From: Ideonella dechloratans
Lineage (GTDB): Bacteria > Pseudomonadota > Gammaproteobacteria > Burkholderiales > Burkholderiaceae_C
NCBI RefSeq assembly: GCF_021049305.1
Contig: NZ_CP088081.1
Coordinates: 3,596,001-3,660,000 of the forward strand
DNA: 64,000 nucleotides
Reading direction: 5' to 3'
Position numbers and translations under genes: made by a program. Positions 1 to 9,417 of the stretch are shown in pieces (the stretch's first letter is position 1; each line of letters opens with the position of its first letter). A model generated the notes under the pieces. It had not been told where the DNA came from. It did not search any database and saw nothing but the letters and a program-made list of their open reading frames with translations.

Positions 1-336
1 GAGGTACAGGAGCTTCACCCGCACCTCGTTGGCAAGTTCCGCGTACAGCTCGGGATGCACGAAGTAGGTCTCACCCTCGTCCTTCAGCGACAGGGTCAGC
101 GCCTGCATGCTCCACTCCGCGCCGGCCCGCACGCGGAAGAACTGCTGGGGGCTGGGCTTGCGGACAGGGACGGTGGTGATGATGCGCTTGACGCCCGCGA
201 GCTGCGTGAAGTTCTGGGTCAAGGCCAGCTTGGTCAGGTCGAGGTCGTTCCCGTAGCCGCTGGCGGGGGCGTTGAAGTGCGGCATGTCGCCTGCGTTGGC
301 GAAGGTCGGGGTGGTGTTGGCGTTGGTGTCGGACAT
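1..336 (-). CDS. Mobile-element-associated hypothetical protein (3' end outside window)
   Basis: An open frame of 112 codons runs from an ATG at 336 leftwards off the window, so only the N-terminal part is present. The ATG is preceded by GGAG. The product begins MSDTNANTTPTFANAG and contains VPVRKPSPQQFFRV at about residues 58-71, then alternating hydrophobic segments. I recall this VPVRKP..F.RV signature from a family of uncharacterised proteins common on integrative elements and plasmids. No biochemical function is known to me and no catalytic motif is visible. Its position inside the low-G+C island supports a mobile-element origin. The frame is clear; the family link is from memory and moderate in certainty. 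Confidence 0.7.
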   Translation of the reverse strand, partial: MSDTNANTTPTFANAGDMPHFNAPASGYGNDLDLTKLALTQNFTQLAGVKRIITTVPVRKPSPQQFFRVRAGAEWSMQALTLSLKDEGETYFVHPELYAELANEVRVKLLYL

Positions 337-533
337 ACAGGTCTCCATGAAGGGTGGGATCCAGCGAGGCTGGGGTTCAACAGGTCTGCGACGGGTGTTG
401 CTCCTCGGCGCAGGTGGCTGTTGAGACCTGTAGCGACAGGATGTTCTCTGCGATTTTTCGAGGCCATGCCGACCACCTCCCGTTGACGCAAGGTGTGCGC
501 ACGGACCTGTTGCGCCGCGCCACAGCGACCTGT
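337..533. repeat. Cluster of five GACCTGT heptamers in the 337-669 spacer
   Basis: The divergent spacer 337-669 holds no convincing gene. Five exact copies of GACCTGT lie in its first 197 bases: three on the plus strand (425-431, 504-510, 527-533) and two on the minus strand (337-343, 380-386). Two are parts of longer inverted repeats: CCTGT-N4-ACAGG at 427-440 and CCACAG-N4-CTGTGG at 520-535. Such a cluster between divergent genes could be a repressor operator array or an iteron-like region. Function is inference only. From 534 to 669 I see nothing specific. Confidence 0.45.
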
Positions 534-669
534 GGCGGTGCGCCGCACCTGATCCATCTAGTCAATAGCTCTATGAACGAAAATGGAGGGAGGCCATGTG
601 GCCCACGTTCCAACCACTTCGGCTACAGCACTCGGATCCGGCCGCGTGTGCGGCCAGATCGCTCATCCG

Positions 670-1452
670 ATGCTCAGAGTCATTTCCGCCAACCTGAACG
701 GCGTTCGTTCCGCTTCAACGAAGGGGTTCTTCGACTGGATGGCCCAGCAGGATGCCGACTTCGTTTGCGTGCAGGAGCTCAAGGCGCAGGAGTCCGACAT
801 GGCGCCGGGCATGCTGGCGCCGACCGGCTACCAGGGCTACTTCCACTACGCCGAGAAGAAGGGTTACAGCGGCGTCGGCATCTACGCGCGGCATCCGCCT
901 CTGAAGGTGGTGGTCGGCTTGGGCGTTCCGGAGATCGACGCCGAGGGGCGCTACATCGAGTTGGTGTACGACCGCCTCTCGGTGGTGTCGGTCTACCTGC
1001 CGTCCGGATCCAGCGGCGAACACCGTCAGGCCGCCAAGTTCGACTTCATGGAGCACTTCTATCGGCACTTGGGCGGCCTGGTCGCATGCGGGCGCGAGGT
1101 GGTGATCTGCGGCGACTGGAACATCGCGCACAAGGAAGCTGACCTGAAGAACTGGAAGGGCAACCTGAAGAACTCGGGCTTCCTCCCGGAGGAGCGGGCT
1201 TGGCTGACGCGGGTGTTCGACGAACTTGGCTGGGTGGACACGTATCGTCGGCTAGAACCTGACGCAACTGAGTCCGGATACACATGGTGGAGCAATCGCG
1301 GGCAGGCTTGGGCGAAGAACGTTGGATGGCGAATCGACTATCAGATTTGTTCCAGACCGCTAGCCTATTGCGCGCGGAGTGCTTCAATCTACAAGACGGA
1401 GCGGTTTAGTGACCACGCTCCGCTCATTATTGAATACGACTTCAGTTTCTAA
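670..1452 (+). CDS. xth: Exodeoxyribonuclease III, complete island-borne copy
   Basis: Predicted 260-residue exonuclease III / AP endonuclease of base excision repair, close to the usual 255-270 residues. Family motifs are visible: N-terminal ANLNGVRSA, VQELKAQ with the metal-binding Glu, GDWNIAHKE (Asp and Asn of the active site), GWRIDYQ (Asp223) and the C-terminal SDHAP (Asp248-His249). The ATG at 670 matches the normal N-terminus; an in-frame upstream ATG at 583 would add 29 unrelated residues. By eye it is strongly similar to the truncated chromosomal copy at 3933-4616 but lies in the opposite orientation, and its last ~130 bases are much more A+T-rich. It probably supplies the function lost from the interrupted host gene, which is an inference. 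Confidence 0.9.
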   Translation: MLRVISANLNGVRSASTKGFFDWMAQQDADFVCVQELKAQESDMAPGMLAPTGYQGYFHYAEKKGYSGVGIYARHPPLKVVVGLGVPEIDAEGRYIELVYDRLSVVSVYLPSGSSGEHRQAAKFDFMEHFYRHLGGLVACGREVVICGDWNIAHKEADLKNWKGNLKNSGFLPEERAWLTRVFDELGWVDTYRRLEPDATESGYTWWSNRGQAWAKNVGWRIDYQICSRPLAYCARSASIYKTERFSDHAPLIIEYDFSF

Positions 1453-1472
1453 TTTTTCGCCACCTTCCCGCG

Positions 1473-2147
1473 TCACATGTCAATGATCTTGCGAAGCCTA
1501 TCTAGAACGATCGGCTTCCGGTGAGATTCACCACCAAGAAGCCAGTCGAGACGGTCATCAAATGTCTGATCCAGTGATATGGCCTCAAACTCGTCTGCAA
1601 CGTATTCGCGTAATTCAAGTGGGGCGAGCCTGACCTCTTCGCAGATTCCCGGCCTGCCATCCAGAACAGTAACAATATCTTCCATGTCATGGTGGAGATA
1701 ATCGCCCGCACCGCGTGATTTGAATGACTCCAGTTTAGTGGCGATGAATACTGGAGCGCTAATCACCCGAATGCTTCTGCCGCTTGGTAGTAGATGTCGT
1801 TCGGCTTGTCTTGCCGCCATCTCGTACCAACTGTTTGAAAAACCAAGCACTTGAGGGTCGGTTGTCATCACATCTAGCTTGATCTCACCCCTCTTCCAGC
1901 GACAGATGACTTCGTCGGACTCCACAAAGCCGCGCAATTTGAGCTCCTCACAGAACTCATAGTAGGAGGATCTGGGTGTTACTTCTGTTAGTAGATCGAT
2001 GTCACCAGTCGCCCTAACAGGTGGGCGAGACATGTCGGTAATGAGAAGCCCTACGGCACAGCCTCCGACCAAAACCAGCTCGTCCATAAGGCTGTCGAGA
2101 ACGCTTGCGACGAGTTCCACGCCCGCGACATTTGGATCCTTGATCAT
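1473..2147 (-). CDS. Nucleotidyltransferase (AbiEii/MNT-like), putative toxin
   Basis: 224 residues with the DNA-polymerase-beta-type nucleotidyltransferase signature: Gly28-Gly29 in LVLVGGCAVG, Asp49-Ile-Asp51 in TGDIDLLTE, and a later acidic strand IKLDVMTTD. These residues normally hold the two metals. Enzymes of this group transfer nucleotides to tRNA or proteins, and several are toxins of AbiE- or MNT/HEPN-type toxin-antitoxin systems. It begins with an ATG that overlaps the stop of the upstream gene (ATGA, 2144-2147), so translation is probably coupled. G+C is lower than in the chromosome. It could alternatively be a non-toxic modifying enzyme; the toxin role is inferred from the fold and gene pairing. 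Confidence 0.75.
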   Translation of the reverse strand: MIKDPNVAGVELVASVLDSLMDELVLVGGCAVGLLITDMSRPPVRATGDIDLLTEVTPRSSYYEFCEELKLRGFVESDEVICRWKRGEIKLDVMTTDPQVLGFSNSWYEMAARQAERHLLPSGRSIRVISAPVFIATKLESFKSRGAGDYLHHDMEDIVTVLDGRPGICEEVRLAPLELREYVADEFEAISLDQTFDDRLDWLLGGESHRKPIVLDRLRKIIDM

Positions 2148-2668
2148 CGGATATATCCCTGCAATTCGCTTCTTGCAATCTCTCGCTCTCTGGCGCTCCC
2201 TGCACGTATTGCGTCGAGTATTGCGGCGACCTCATAGAAGCGAGGGTTTCTTTTCGCCGCTGTCGGGATGGATGGGTAAAGCGGGCACAGCGACATTCCG
2301 CGATCGGTACCTTCTGGGTCAGGCCAGACTATTGGGGGGGTGTCGCTTGTGGGGAAGTGCGTTTCCAGCGGTCCTGTGAAGGCACTCGTGCGCATACCTT
2401 GGGCTATTTGCCCAAATATGGGTGGATACACGTATCGTATTCCATGTGTCACAAACTCCATGATGGCTGATCTATTTGGCTGGAGTTCGCCAAAATCCTT
2501 ATTAATCAGTCCGCAAAGCATGCATCGCTGCACTGCCGCGTGAGCTTCGGATGTAGATATGGCGAGTGCTTGAGAAAACCTAGCAAACGAGAACCCAATA
2601 GGATCATCTGTACACGCCAGCCAAACTGACGCGACCACATCTTGCGGCTTGAGTGATATTTGGCGCAT
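2144..2668 (-). CDS. Winged-helix-like partner protein of the nucleotidyltransferase, putative antitoxin
   Basis: 174 residues from the ATG at 2668, which has AAGG eight bases upstream. The open frame extends to 2878, but the extra N-terminus has no good ribosome binding site. The N-terminal third (MRQISLKPQDVVASVWLA, later ALAISTSEAHAAVQRCMLCG) reads as a helix-turn-helix. The C-terminal part has conserved-looking VTHGIRYVYPP, WPDPEGTDRG and LCPLYPSIP blocks. I recognise this as a widespread uncharacterised family usually encoded directly before a nucleotidyltransferase. Translational coupling through ATGA with the next gene supports an antitoxin or autoregulator role, but this is not shown by the sequence alone. 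Confidence 0.65.
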   Translation of the reverse strand: MRQISLKPQDVVASVWLACTDDPIGFSFARFSQALAISTSEAHAAVQRCMLCGLINKDFGELQPNRSAIMEFVTHGIRYVYPPIFGQIAQGMRTSAFTGPLETHFPTSDTPPIVWPDPEGTDRGMSLCPLYPSIPTAAKRNPRFYEVAAILDAIRAGSAREREIARSELQGYIR

Positions 2669-3095
2669 GAGATGTACCTTCTGCTGCTGTTCTTCGTTCG
2701 GGAATGGAGAATACCCCATCTTTATGAAGACTGTGTGGAAGAGGGACGTACCTCCGTTGGTGTGCACTGGTCCACCCAGGTGGATCATGGAGGCATACAG
2801 ATCCAGCATTCGGGAACCGCGAATTCTGCGCAAGACTTTAGGCACGATGGGCGTAGGCCGGGATGCAAGGTGACACATTGAGGCAACACGTAGACCTCTA
2901 GGTGAGTAGCAGTTGATCTTTCTGATGCGCCACTGTTGTTCGTCATTCGAGGATAGCGAACACGCAGATAGAAGCGATGGCAGATGCGTTTGCAGTCAAT
3001 GACTTAGCCGGCTATCCGTTCATGACGTCGCATACGAAGCTATACGCATGTGGTAAGCTCCTGCTGAACGTAAGCTTGAGGTGTCGGGAGCACAG
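2669..3095. other. Divergent intergenic region of the island
   Basis: No convincing gene; G+C is clearly below that of the chromosome. A possible promoter for the rightward gene is TTCATG (3019-3024) and TATACG (3041-3046) with a 16-base spacer, about 50 bases before the start at 3096. A TAGCCGGCTA palindrome lies just upstream, at 3005-3014. On the minus strand the segment up to 2878 continues the open frame of the HTH gene, and I regard that as leader sequence. Confidence 0.3.
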
Positions 3096-3893
3096 ATGGA
3101 TGTTGTCCGTAAGAAGAGCCCGCGAGCTCCGTCGATCGCGCTCGACGAGGCGCTCAATCGCGCGCTGCTGGCCTATGACAAGGATCGAACCCACGCTGCG
3201 CCTGCGGAGGTCGTTGCTCAGAACCTAGGCTACAAGTCTGCCAACAACGGCAGCGCCTTGGCTGCCATGGCGAGCCTTCGCTACTATGGGCTGCTAGAGC
3301 GCCCGAGGGAGGGCATGCTGGCGGTAGCGAAGGCTGTTGAGCAGTACAAGTTCGCTCCAGATGAGTCACAGCGCAAAGCGCTTCTGCGCAAATTTCTGCT
3401 AGCGCCAAACGTGTTTGCGGAGCTCCTCGAGCTCTACCGTGATGGCTTACCGTCAGACGCAACGATCCGGTACGAGCTCATCAACCGTGGCTTCTTGCCA
3501 GCGCCTGCCGAGACATGTGCGGCAGTGTTCCGAAAGTCAGTCGACTTCGTGGACTACTTTGGCCAGCCAGGCGCGCTTGAGCCTACTGATGCGGACGACG
3601 AAGGCGCGAACATAGAAGATGGTCCTCGCTCCAGGGCGTCAAACTTGGACGAATCCGACGAGGCAGTGCAACAGCCAACGGTCGCGAGCTTCCGCAGCGC
3701 GACACCAAGACAGAGTGCTTCGCCTTTACCACCACTCGGCGGCGAAGATGTGGACAGCATTCCCGTTCGCTTGACAGGAGGGCGACGAGCTTGGCTAGTC
3801 GTCCCGCATCGGCTGTACGACGCGGACAAGGTTCGCCTGAAAGCACAAATTGATCTACTGCTCACGGTAGAAGAGGAACACGGCAATAGCTAG
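3096..3893 (+). CDS. Hypothetical protein next to the island junction
   Basis: 265 residues of unknown function. I chose the ATG at 3096 because GGGAG lies five bases before it; a GTG at 3081 would add five residues. The N-terminal ~140 residues are helical and resemble a winged-helix module (SIALDEALNRALLAY, then GSALAAMASLRYYGLLERP). This is followed by an acidic, Ser/Pro-rich linker (about residues 160-215) and a short C-terminal block, RLTGGRRAWLVVPHRLYDAD. No catalytic motif is seen. It ends 40 bases before the truncated xth gene, so it is the outermost gene of the island here. A regulatory or DNA-binding role is only a guess. Confidence 0.65.
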   Translation: MDVVRKKSPRAPSIALDEALNRALLAYDKDRTHAAPAEVVAQNLGYKSANNGSALAAMASLRYYGLLERPREGMLAVAKAVEQYKFAPDESQRKALLRKFLLAPNVFAELLELYRDGLPSDATIRYELINRGFLPAPAETCAAVFRKSVDFVDYFGQPGALEPTDADDEGANIEDGPRSRASNLDESDEAVQQPTVASFRSATPRQSASPLPPLGGEDVDSIPVRLTGGRRAWLVVPHRLYDADKVRLKAQIDLLLTVEEEHGNS

Positions 3894-3929
3894 CGTTTCG
3901 CGACGTCTTGTGTAGGTTTTTTGTGCAAG

Positions 3930-3950
3930 TGGCTAGTCCAGGCGCCAGCC
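3930..3950. other. Island-chromosome junction inside xth (candidate attachment site)
   Basis: Read on the minus strand, xth coding sequence runs normally through GGCTGGCGCCTGGAC and then meets TAG and unrelated, A+T-richer sequence with an A6 run. Intact family members continue Asp-Tyr-Gln at this point, as the island copy does. The break therefore marks the island end, with GACTA as a possible part of the crossover core. The matching repeat would lie to the left of the window. No integrase gene is visible in this part. Confidence 0.55.
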
Positions 3951-4616
3951 CACGTTCTTCGCGTAGGCCTGGCCGCGGTTGCTCCACCAGGTGTAGGCCT
4001 CGCCGGTGGTCTCGGGGTGCAGGCGACGGTAGACGTCCACCACCCCGACCTCGTCCAGCAGCCGGGTCATCCAGGCCCGTTCCTCGGGCAGGAAACCGCT
4101 GTTCTTCTGGTTGCCCTTCCAGTTCTTCAGGTCGATTTCCTTGTGGGCGATGTTCACGTCGCCGACCAGGATGAACTCGCGCTGGCCCTTGAGCGCGTGC
4201 AGGTGCGGGTAGACCACGTCCAGGAAGCGGAACTTGGCCTGCTGGCGCTCCTCGCCCGAAGAGCCGCTGGGGAAGTAGCAGCTGATGATGCTGAGTTGGC
4301 GTCCGGGCTTGTCGAAGCGCAACTCGACATAGCGGCCTTCGGCATCGAACTCCGGCTCGCCCAGGCCGATGACCACGTCGCTGGGCTCGTGGCGGCTGTA
4401 CACCCCGACACCGGAGTAGCCCTTCTTCTCGGCATAGTGGAAGTGCCCCGCCATGCCGGCGACCCTGTCGTATTTCCCCTGCACGTCGGGCGCCTGGGCC
4501 TTGACTTCCTGCACCCCCATACAATCGGGCGCGATACTCTCCGTCCAGGGCATGAAGCCCTTGCTGGCCGCCGATCGGATGCCGTTCAGGTTGAGTGTGA
4601 CCAGTCTGAATCCCAT
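3933..4616 (-). pseudogene. xth: Chromosomal exodeoxyribonuclease III truncated at its 3' end
   Basis: 227 residues that match exonuclease III from the N-terminus (MGFRLVTLNLNGIRSA) through VQEVKAQ, YFHYAEKKGYSG, GDVNIAHKE and NRGQAYAKNVGWRLD. A TAG then ends the frame. About 35 residues are missing, including the C-terminal SDHAP segment whose His is the catalytic base in this family, so the product should be inactive. The gene is divergent from pyrE with only 13 bases between starts, the usual chromosomal arrangement in related bacteria, so this is the native copy. The truncation coincides with the island junction. A complete homolog sits at 670-1452. Confidence 0.85.
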
Positions 4617-4629
4617 TGAAGTCCCTTCC

Positions 4630-5304
4630 ATGACGAACACCACCCACACCGACCCGCTGGCCCAGGACTTCGTGAAGTTCTCGGTGGACGCGGGGGTGCT
4701 GCGCTTCGGCGAGTTCACGACCAAGGCCGGCCGGAAGTCGCCGTACTTCTTCAACACGGGCCTGTTCGACGACGGCGCCAAGCTGATGCGGCTGGGTGAA
4801 TTCTATGCACGCCGCCTGCTGGCCTCGGGGCTGGAATTCGACATGCTGTTCGGCCCGGCCTACAAGGGCATCACCCTGGCCGCCGCGGTGGCCATCGGCC
4901 TGGCCAAGGAGGGCCGCAGCGTGCCCTACGCCTACAACCGCAAGGAAGCCAAGGACCACGGCGAAGGCGGCACCCTGGTGGGCGCCCCGGTCCAGGGCCG
5001 GGTGCTGATCATCGACGACGTGATCACCGACGGTGCCTCCAAACGCGAGGCGGCCGACATGATCCGCGCGGCCGGCGCCACCCCCGTGGGCGTGGCCATC
5101 ACGATGGACCGCCAGGAGCGCGCCAGCGACGACCCGGCCAACCCGCGCTCGGGCGTGCAGTACGTCGAGCAGGAGCTGGGGCTGAAGGTGCTGTCCATCG
5201 CCACGCTGGCCGACCTGATGCAGTTCCTGGACACCACCGGCGACCCGGCCCTGGCCGCCAACCGCGACAAGGTGTCGGCCTACCGCCAGCGCTACGGAGT
5301 GTGA
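4630..5304 (+). CDS. pyrE: Orotate phosphoribosyltransferase
   Basis: 224 residues. It converts orotate and PRPP to orotidine 5'-phosphate in pyrimidine synthesis. Visible features are the N-terminal GEFTTKAGRKSPYFFNTG, GPAYKGI, the catalytic-loop region YNRKEAKDHGEGG and the PRPP-binding motif VLIIDDVITDGAS. Length and motifs are typical. The ATG at 4630 is chosen because the protein then starts shortly before the conserved core; an upstream in-frame ATG at 4453 lies within xth on the other strand. Its promoter must lie within the 5' part of the divergent xth gene. Confidence 0.97.
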   Translation: MTNTTHTDPLAQDFVKFSVDAGVLRFGEFTTKAGRKSPYFFNTGLFDDGAKLMRLGEFYARRLLASGLEFDMLFGPAYKGITLAAAVAIGLAKEGRSVPYAYNRKEAKDHGEGGTLVGAPVQGRVLIIDDVITDGASKREAADMIRAAGATPVGVAITMDRQERASDDPANPRSGVQYVEQELGLKVLSIATLADLMQFLDTTGDPALAANRDKVSAYRQRYGV

Positions 5305-5306
5305 CG

Positions 5307-6041
5307 ATGAAGCGACCGACCCTGTGGAACACCCGCCCCGGGTGGGCACGGTCGGTTCTTGTCGTGGCCGGCCTGGCCGCCGGCCTGCCGGTGCTGCCGG
5401 CCCGGGCCGCCCCGCCGGCCAAGGATGGCGCATCCGCCCCCATCTACTCCTGCGTGGACGCCAACGGCCGGCGCCTGAGTTCGGACCGCCCCATCCCGGA
5501 ATGCCTGAGCCAGGAGCAGAACATGCTGGGCAAGGACGGCACGGTGCGCAAGAAGATGCCGCCGCTGCTCTCCCCGGAACAACAGGCCCGAAAGGACGCC
5601 GAGCGCGCCGCCCAGGCCCGGGCCGAGGCCGCCCGCATGGAGCAGGTGCGCAACGACCGGCTGCTGCTGTCCCGCTACCCCACCCTGGCCGCCCATGACC
5701 AGGCACGCCAGCGGGCGCTGGAATCCACCCAGAAGGCGATCGACACGATCCAGGTGCGCATCGCGCAGCTGGAAACCGAGCGGGTGGTGCTGGCCAACGA
5801 GCGGGCGGGCCTGGGCTTCAAGGCCGTGCCTGAAGACCTGAAGATACGCACCAACTCCAACGAAGGCAGCCTGGAGGCCCAGCGCACCCTGCTGCGCAGC
5901 ATGGAAGCCGAGCGCGCGCGCATCAACCTGCAGTACGACAACGAACGCCAGCGCCTGGCCCTGCTGCTGGCGGGCCTGCCACCGGGGGCCCAGGTGGATG
6001 CGGGCCAGCCGTCGCCATCCGTGGTACCCGCGGCGCGCTGA
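5307..6041 (+). CDS. Secreted DUF4124-like coiled-coil protein
   Basis: 244 residues with a signal peptide (basic N-terminus, then VVAGLAAGLPVLPARAA). A short DUF4124-like segment follows (IYSCVDANGRRLSSDRPIPE, about residues 47-66), then a long charged helix from about residue 90 to 210 predicted to be coiled coil, and a Pro-rich tail. DUF4124 modules are common in betaproteobacterial periplasmic proteins of unknown role. The start ATG at 5307 has ACGGAG seven bases upstream and lies three bases after the pyrE stop, so it is probably cotranscribed with pyrE. No enzymatic motif is visible. Confidence 0.8.
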   Translation: MKRPTLWNTRPGWARSVLVVAGLAAGLPVLPARAAPPAKDGASAPIYSCVDANGRRLSSDRPIPECLSQEQNMLGKDGTVRKKMPPLLSPEQQARKDAERAAQARAEAARMEQVRNDRLLLSRYPTLAAHDQARQRALESTQKAIDTIQVRIAQLETERVVLANERAGLGFKAVPEDLKIRTNSNEGSLEAQRTLLRSMEAERARINLQYDNERQRLALLLAGLPPGAQVDAGQPSPSVVPAAR

Positions 6042-6061
6042 AGATCGACCCACATTCCGGA

Positions 6062-6430
6062 ATGCGCCTGAAGATCTTGCCGTCTCTGATCCCCGCCCTC
6101 GGTCTGGGCCTGTTGCTGGTCGGCGCAGCCGCCTGGGCCGGCCCCACCGACTACCGCTGCCCGGCCTCGCACACCCTGCGCGCCGCCTTCACACCGCGGG
6201 ACGCCATCGTCACCTTCGATGGCCAGAACTACACGCTGCGCCGCGTGCGTGACAGCCGGGAGGCCCGTTTCGCCAACCCCCAGCAGGGCGTGAGCCTGGC
6301 CCTGTCGGGCAGCAACGCCACCTGGCAGCGCAAGGGCGAGGACGATCTGGTCTGCCGCAAGGTGATCGCCTCGCTGGAACCCGAGGCCCTCGAGGGCCGG
6401 CGGGCGGCTCCCTCGGCACCCGCCCGCTGA
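6062..6430 (+). CDS. MliC-like small exported protein
   Basis: 122 residues with an N-terminal signal sequence (LPSLIPALGLGLLLVGAAAWA). The mature part has YRCPASHTLRAAF, a beta-rich middle, ATWQRKGEDDLVCRK and two cysteines in positions like those of membrane-bound lysozyme inhibitor MliC domains. MliC proteins inhibit C-type lysozyme in the periplasm. There is no lipobox, so it is probably soluble. It follows the DUF4124-like gene by 20 bases and is likely in the same transcript. The MliC assignment rests on short motifs and is tentative. Confidence 0.6.
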   Translation: MRLKILPSLIPALGLGLLLVGAAAWAGPTDYRCPASHTLRAAFTPRDAIVTFDGQNYTLRRVRDSREARFANPQQGVSLALSGSNATWQRKGEDDLVCRKVIASLEPEALEGRRAAPSAPAR

Positions 6431-6435
6431 GCGGC

Positions 6436-6455
6436 GCGGCCCTTCCCAGGGCCGC
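6436..6455. terminator. Hairpin between convergent genes
   Basis: A perfect 8-bp stem (GCGGCCCT / AGGGCCGC) with a TCCC loop lies between the MliC-like gene and the convergent gatB. No T-tract follows on either strand, so it is at best a weak or Rho-assisted bidirectional stop. Confidence 0.4.
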
Positions 6456-6473
6456 CCGCCACGCTGCCCGGCC

Positions 6474-7925
6474 TCAGCCGAGCTTCTTCTTCAGCAGTTC
6501 GGTGGCCTGGGCCGGGTTGGCCTTGCCCTTGGACGCCTTCATCACCTGGCCGACCAGGGCGTTGAAGGCCTTGTCCTTGCCGGACTTGTACTCCTCGACC
6601 GACTTGGCGTTGGCCGCGATCACCTCGTCGACGATCTTCTCCAGCGCGCCGCTGTCGTTCATCTGCTTGAGGCCCTTGGCCTCGATGACCGCGTCCACCT
6701 CGCTGCCGGCGCCGGTCCACAGGGCGTCGAAGACCTGACGGGCGGCGTTGTTGGAGATGGTGCCGTCCTGGATGCGGCCGATCAGCTGCGCCAGCAGGGC
6801 CGGGCTGACCGGCGCATCCTGGAGCTCGCGCTCCTCGGCGTTCAGGCGCTTGCTCACCTCGCCCATCAGCCAGTTGGCCACCAGCTTGGGCTGGCCGCAG
6901 GCGTCGCGCGCGGCCTCATAGTAGCGGGCGAAGGCCAGCGACTGGGTCATCATCGTCGCGTCGTAGGCCGGCAGACCGTCGGCCTGCTGGAAGCGCTCGG
7001 CCATCGCGCGCGGCAGCTCGGGCATCTCGCCCTTCACGCGCTCGACCCACTCAGGGGCGATGACCAGCGGCGGCAGGTCCGGGTCGGGGAAGTAGCGGTA
7101 GTCGGCCGAGTCTTCCTTGCTGCGCATGGCCCGGGTCTCGCCCTTGTCGGGGTTGTAGAGCACCGTGGCCTGCTGGATGGTGAAGCCGTCCTCCAGCTGG
7201 TCGATCTGCCAGTTCACCTCGTAGTTCACCGCGTCCACCAGGTAGCGGAAGCTGTTGAGGTTCTTGATCTCGCGGCGGGTGCCGAAGGGCTCGCCGGGCT
7301 TGCGCACCGAGACGTTGACGTCGCAGCGGAAGGAGCCTTCCTGCATGTTGCCGTCGCAGATGCCCAGCCACATGACCAGCGCATGCAGGGTCTTGGCGTA
7401 TTCGACGGCCTCCTGGGCCGAGCGCATGTCGGGCTCGGAGACGATCTCCAGCAGCGGCGTGCCGGCGCGGTTCAGGTCGATACCCGACTGGCCGTGGAAG
7501 TCCTCGTGCAGGCTCTTGCCGGCATCTTCCTCCAGGTGGGCGCGGGTGAGTTGCACCACCTTCTGGCGGTCACCGACGAAGAACGCCACGCTGCCGCCCT
7601 GCACCACCGGGATCTCGAACTGCGAGATCTGGTAGCCCTTGGGCAGATCCGGGTAGAAGTAGTTCTTGCGGGCGAAGATGGACAGCGGCGCCACCTTGGC
7701 GCCCACGGCCAGGCCGAAGCGGATGGCCCGCTCCACCGCGGCGCGGTTGAGCACCGGCAGCGTGCCCGGCAGGGCCAGGTCCACCGGGCAGGCCTGGGTG
7801 TTGGGCGCCGCGCCGAAGGCGGTCGAGGCGCCGCTGAAGATCTTGGACCGGGTGGAGAGCTGGACGTGGTTTTCCAGGCCGATCACGACCTCGTAACCAC
7901 GCACGAGTTGGGGTTGGCTGCTCAT
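6474..7925 (-). CDS. gatB: Asp-tRNA(Asn)/Glu-tRNA(Gln) amidotransferase subunit B
   Basis: 483 residues. GatB binds misacylated Glu-tRNA(Gln) or Asp-tRNA(Asn) and phosphorylates the acyl group before amidation with ammonia from GatA. The N-terminal [16 protein letters not shown] is the family signature, followed by [15 protein letters not shown] and later [12 protein letters not shown]. The C-terminal YqeY-like tail ends TELLKKKLG. The ATG at 7925 begins [13 protein letters not shown], one base after the gatA stop, in the order gatC-gatA-gatB. The ATG at 7979 would overlap gatA by 53 bases and was not used. Confidence 0.97.
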   Translation of the reverse strand: MSSQPQLVRGYEVVIGLENHVQLSTRSKIFSGASTAFGAAPNTQACPVDLALPGTLPVLNRAAVERAIRFGLAVGAKVAPLSIFARKNYFYPDLPKGYQISQFEIPVVQGGSVAFFVGDRQKVVQLTRAHLEEDAGKSLHEDFHGQSGIDLNRAGTPLLEIVSEPDMRSAQEAVEYAKTLHALVMWLGICDGNMQEGSFRCDVNVSVRKPGEPFGTRREIKNLNSFRYLVDAVNYEVNWQIDQLEDGFTIQQATVLYNPDKGETRAMRSKEDSADYRYFPDPDLPPLVIAPEWVERVKGEMPELPRAMAERFQQADGLPAYDATMMTQSLAFARYYEAARDACGQPKLVANWLMGEVSKRLNAEERELQDAPVSPALLAQLIGRIQDGTISNNAARQVFDALWTGAGSEVDAVIEAKGLKQMNDSGALEKIVDEVIAANAKSVEEYKSGKDKAFNALVGQVMKASKGKANPAQATELLKKKLG

Positions 7926-7926
7926 C

Positions 7927-9413
<1,487 letters not shown>

Positions 9414-9417
<4 letters not shown>

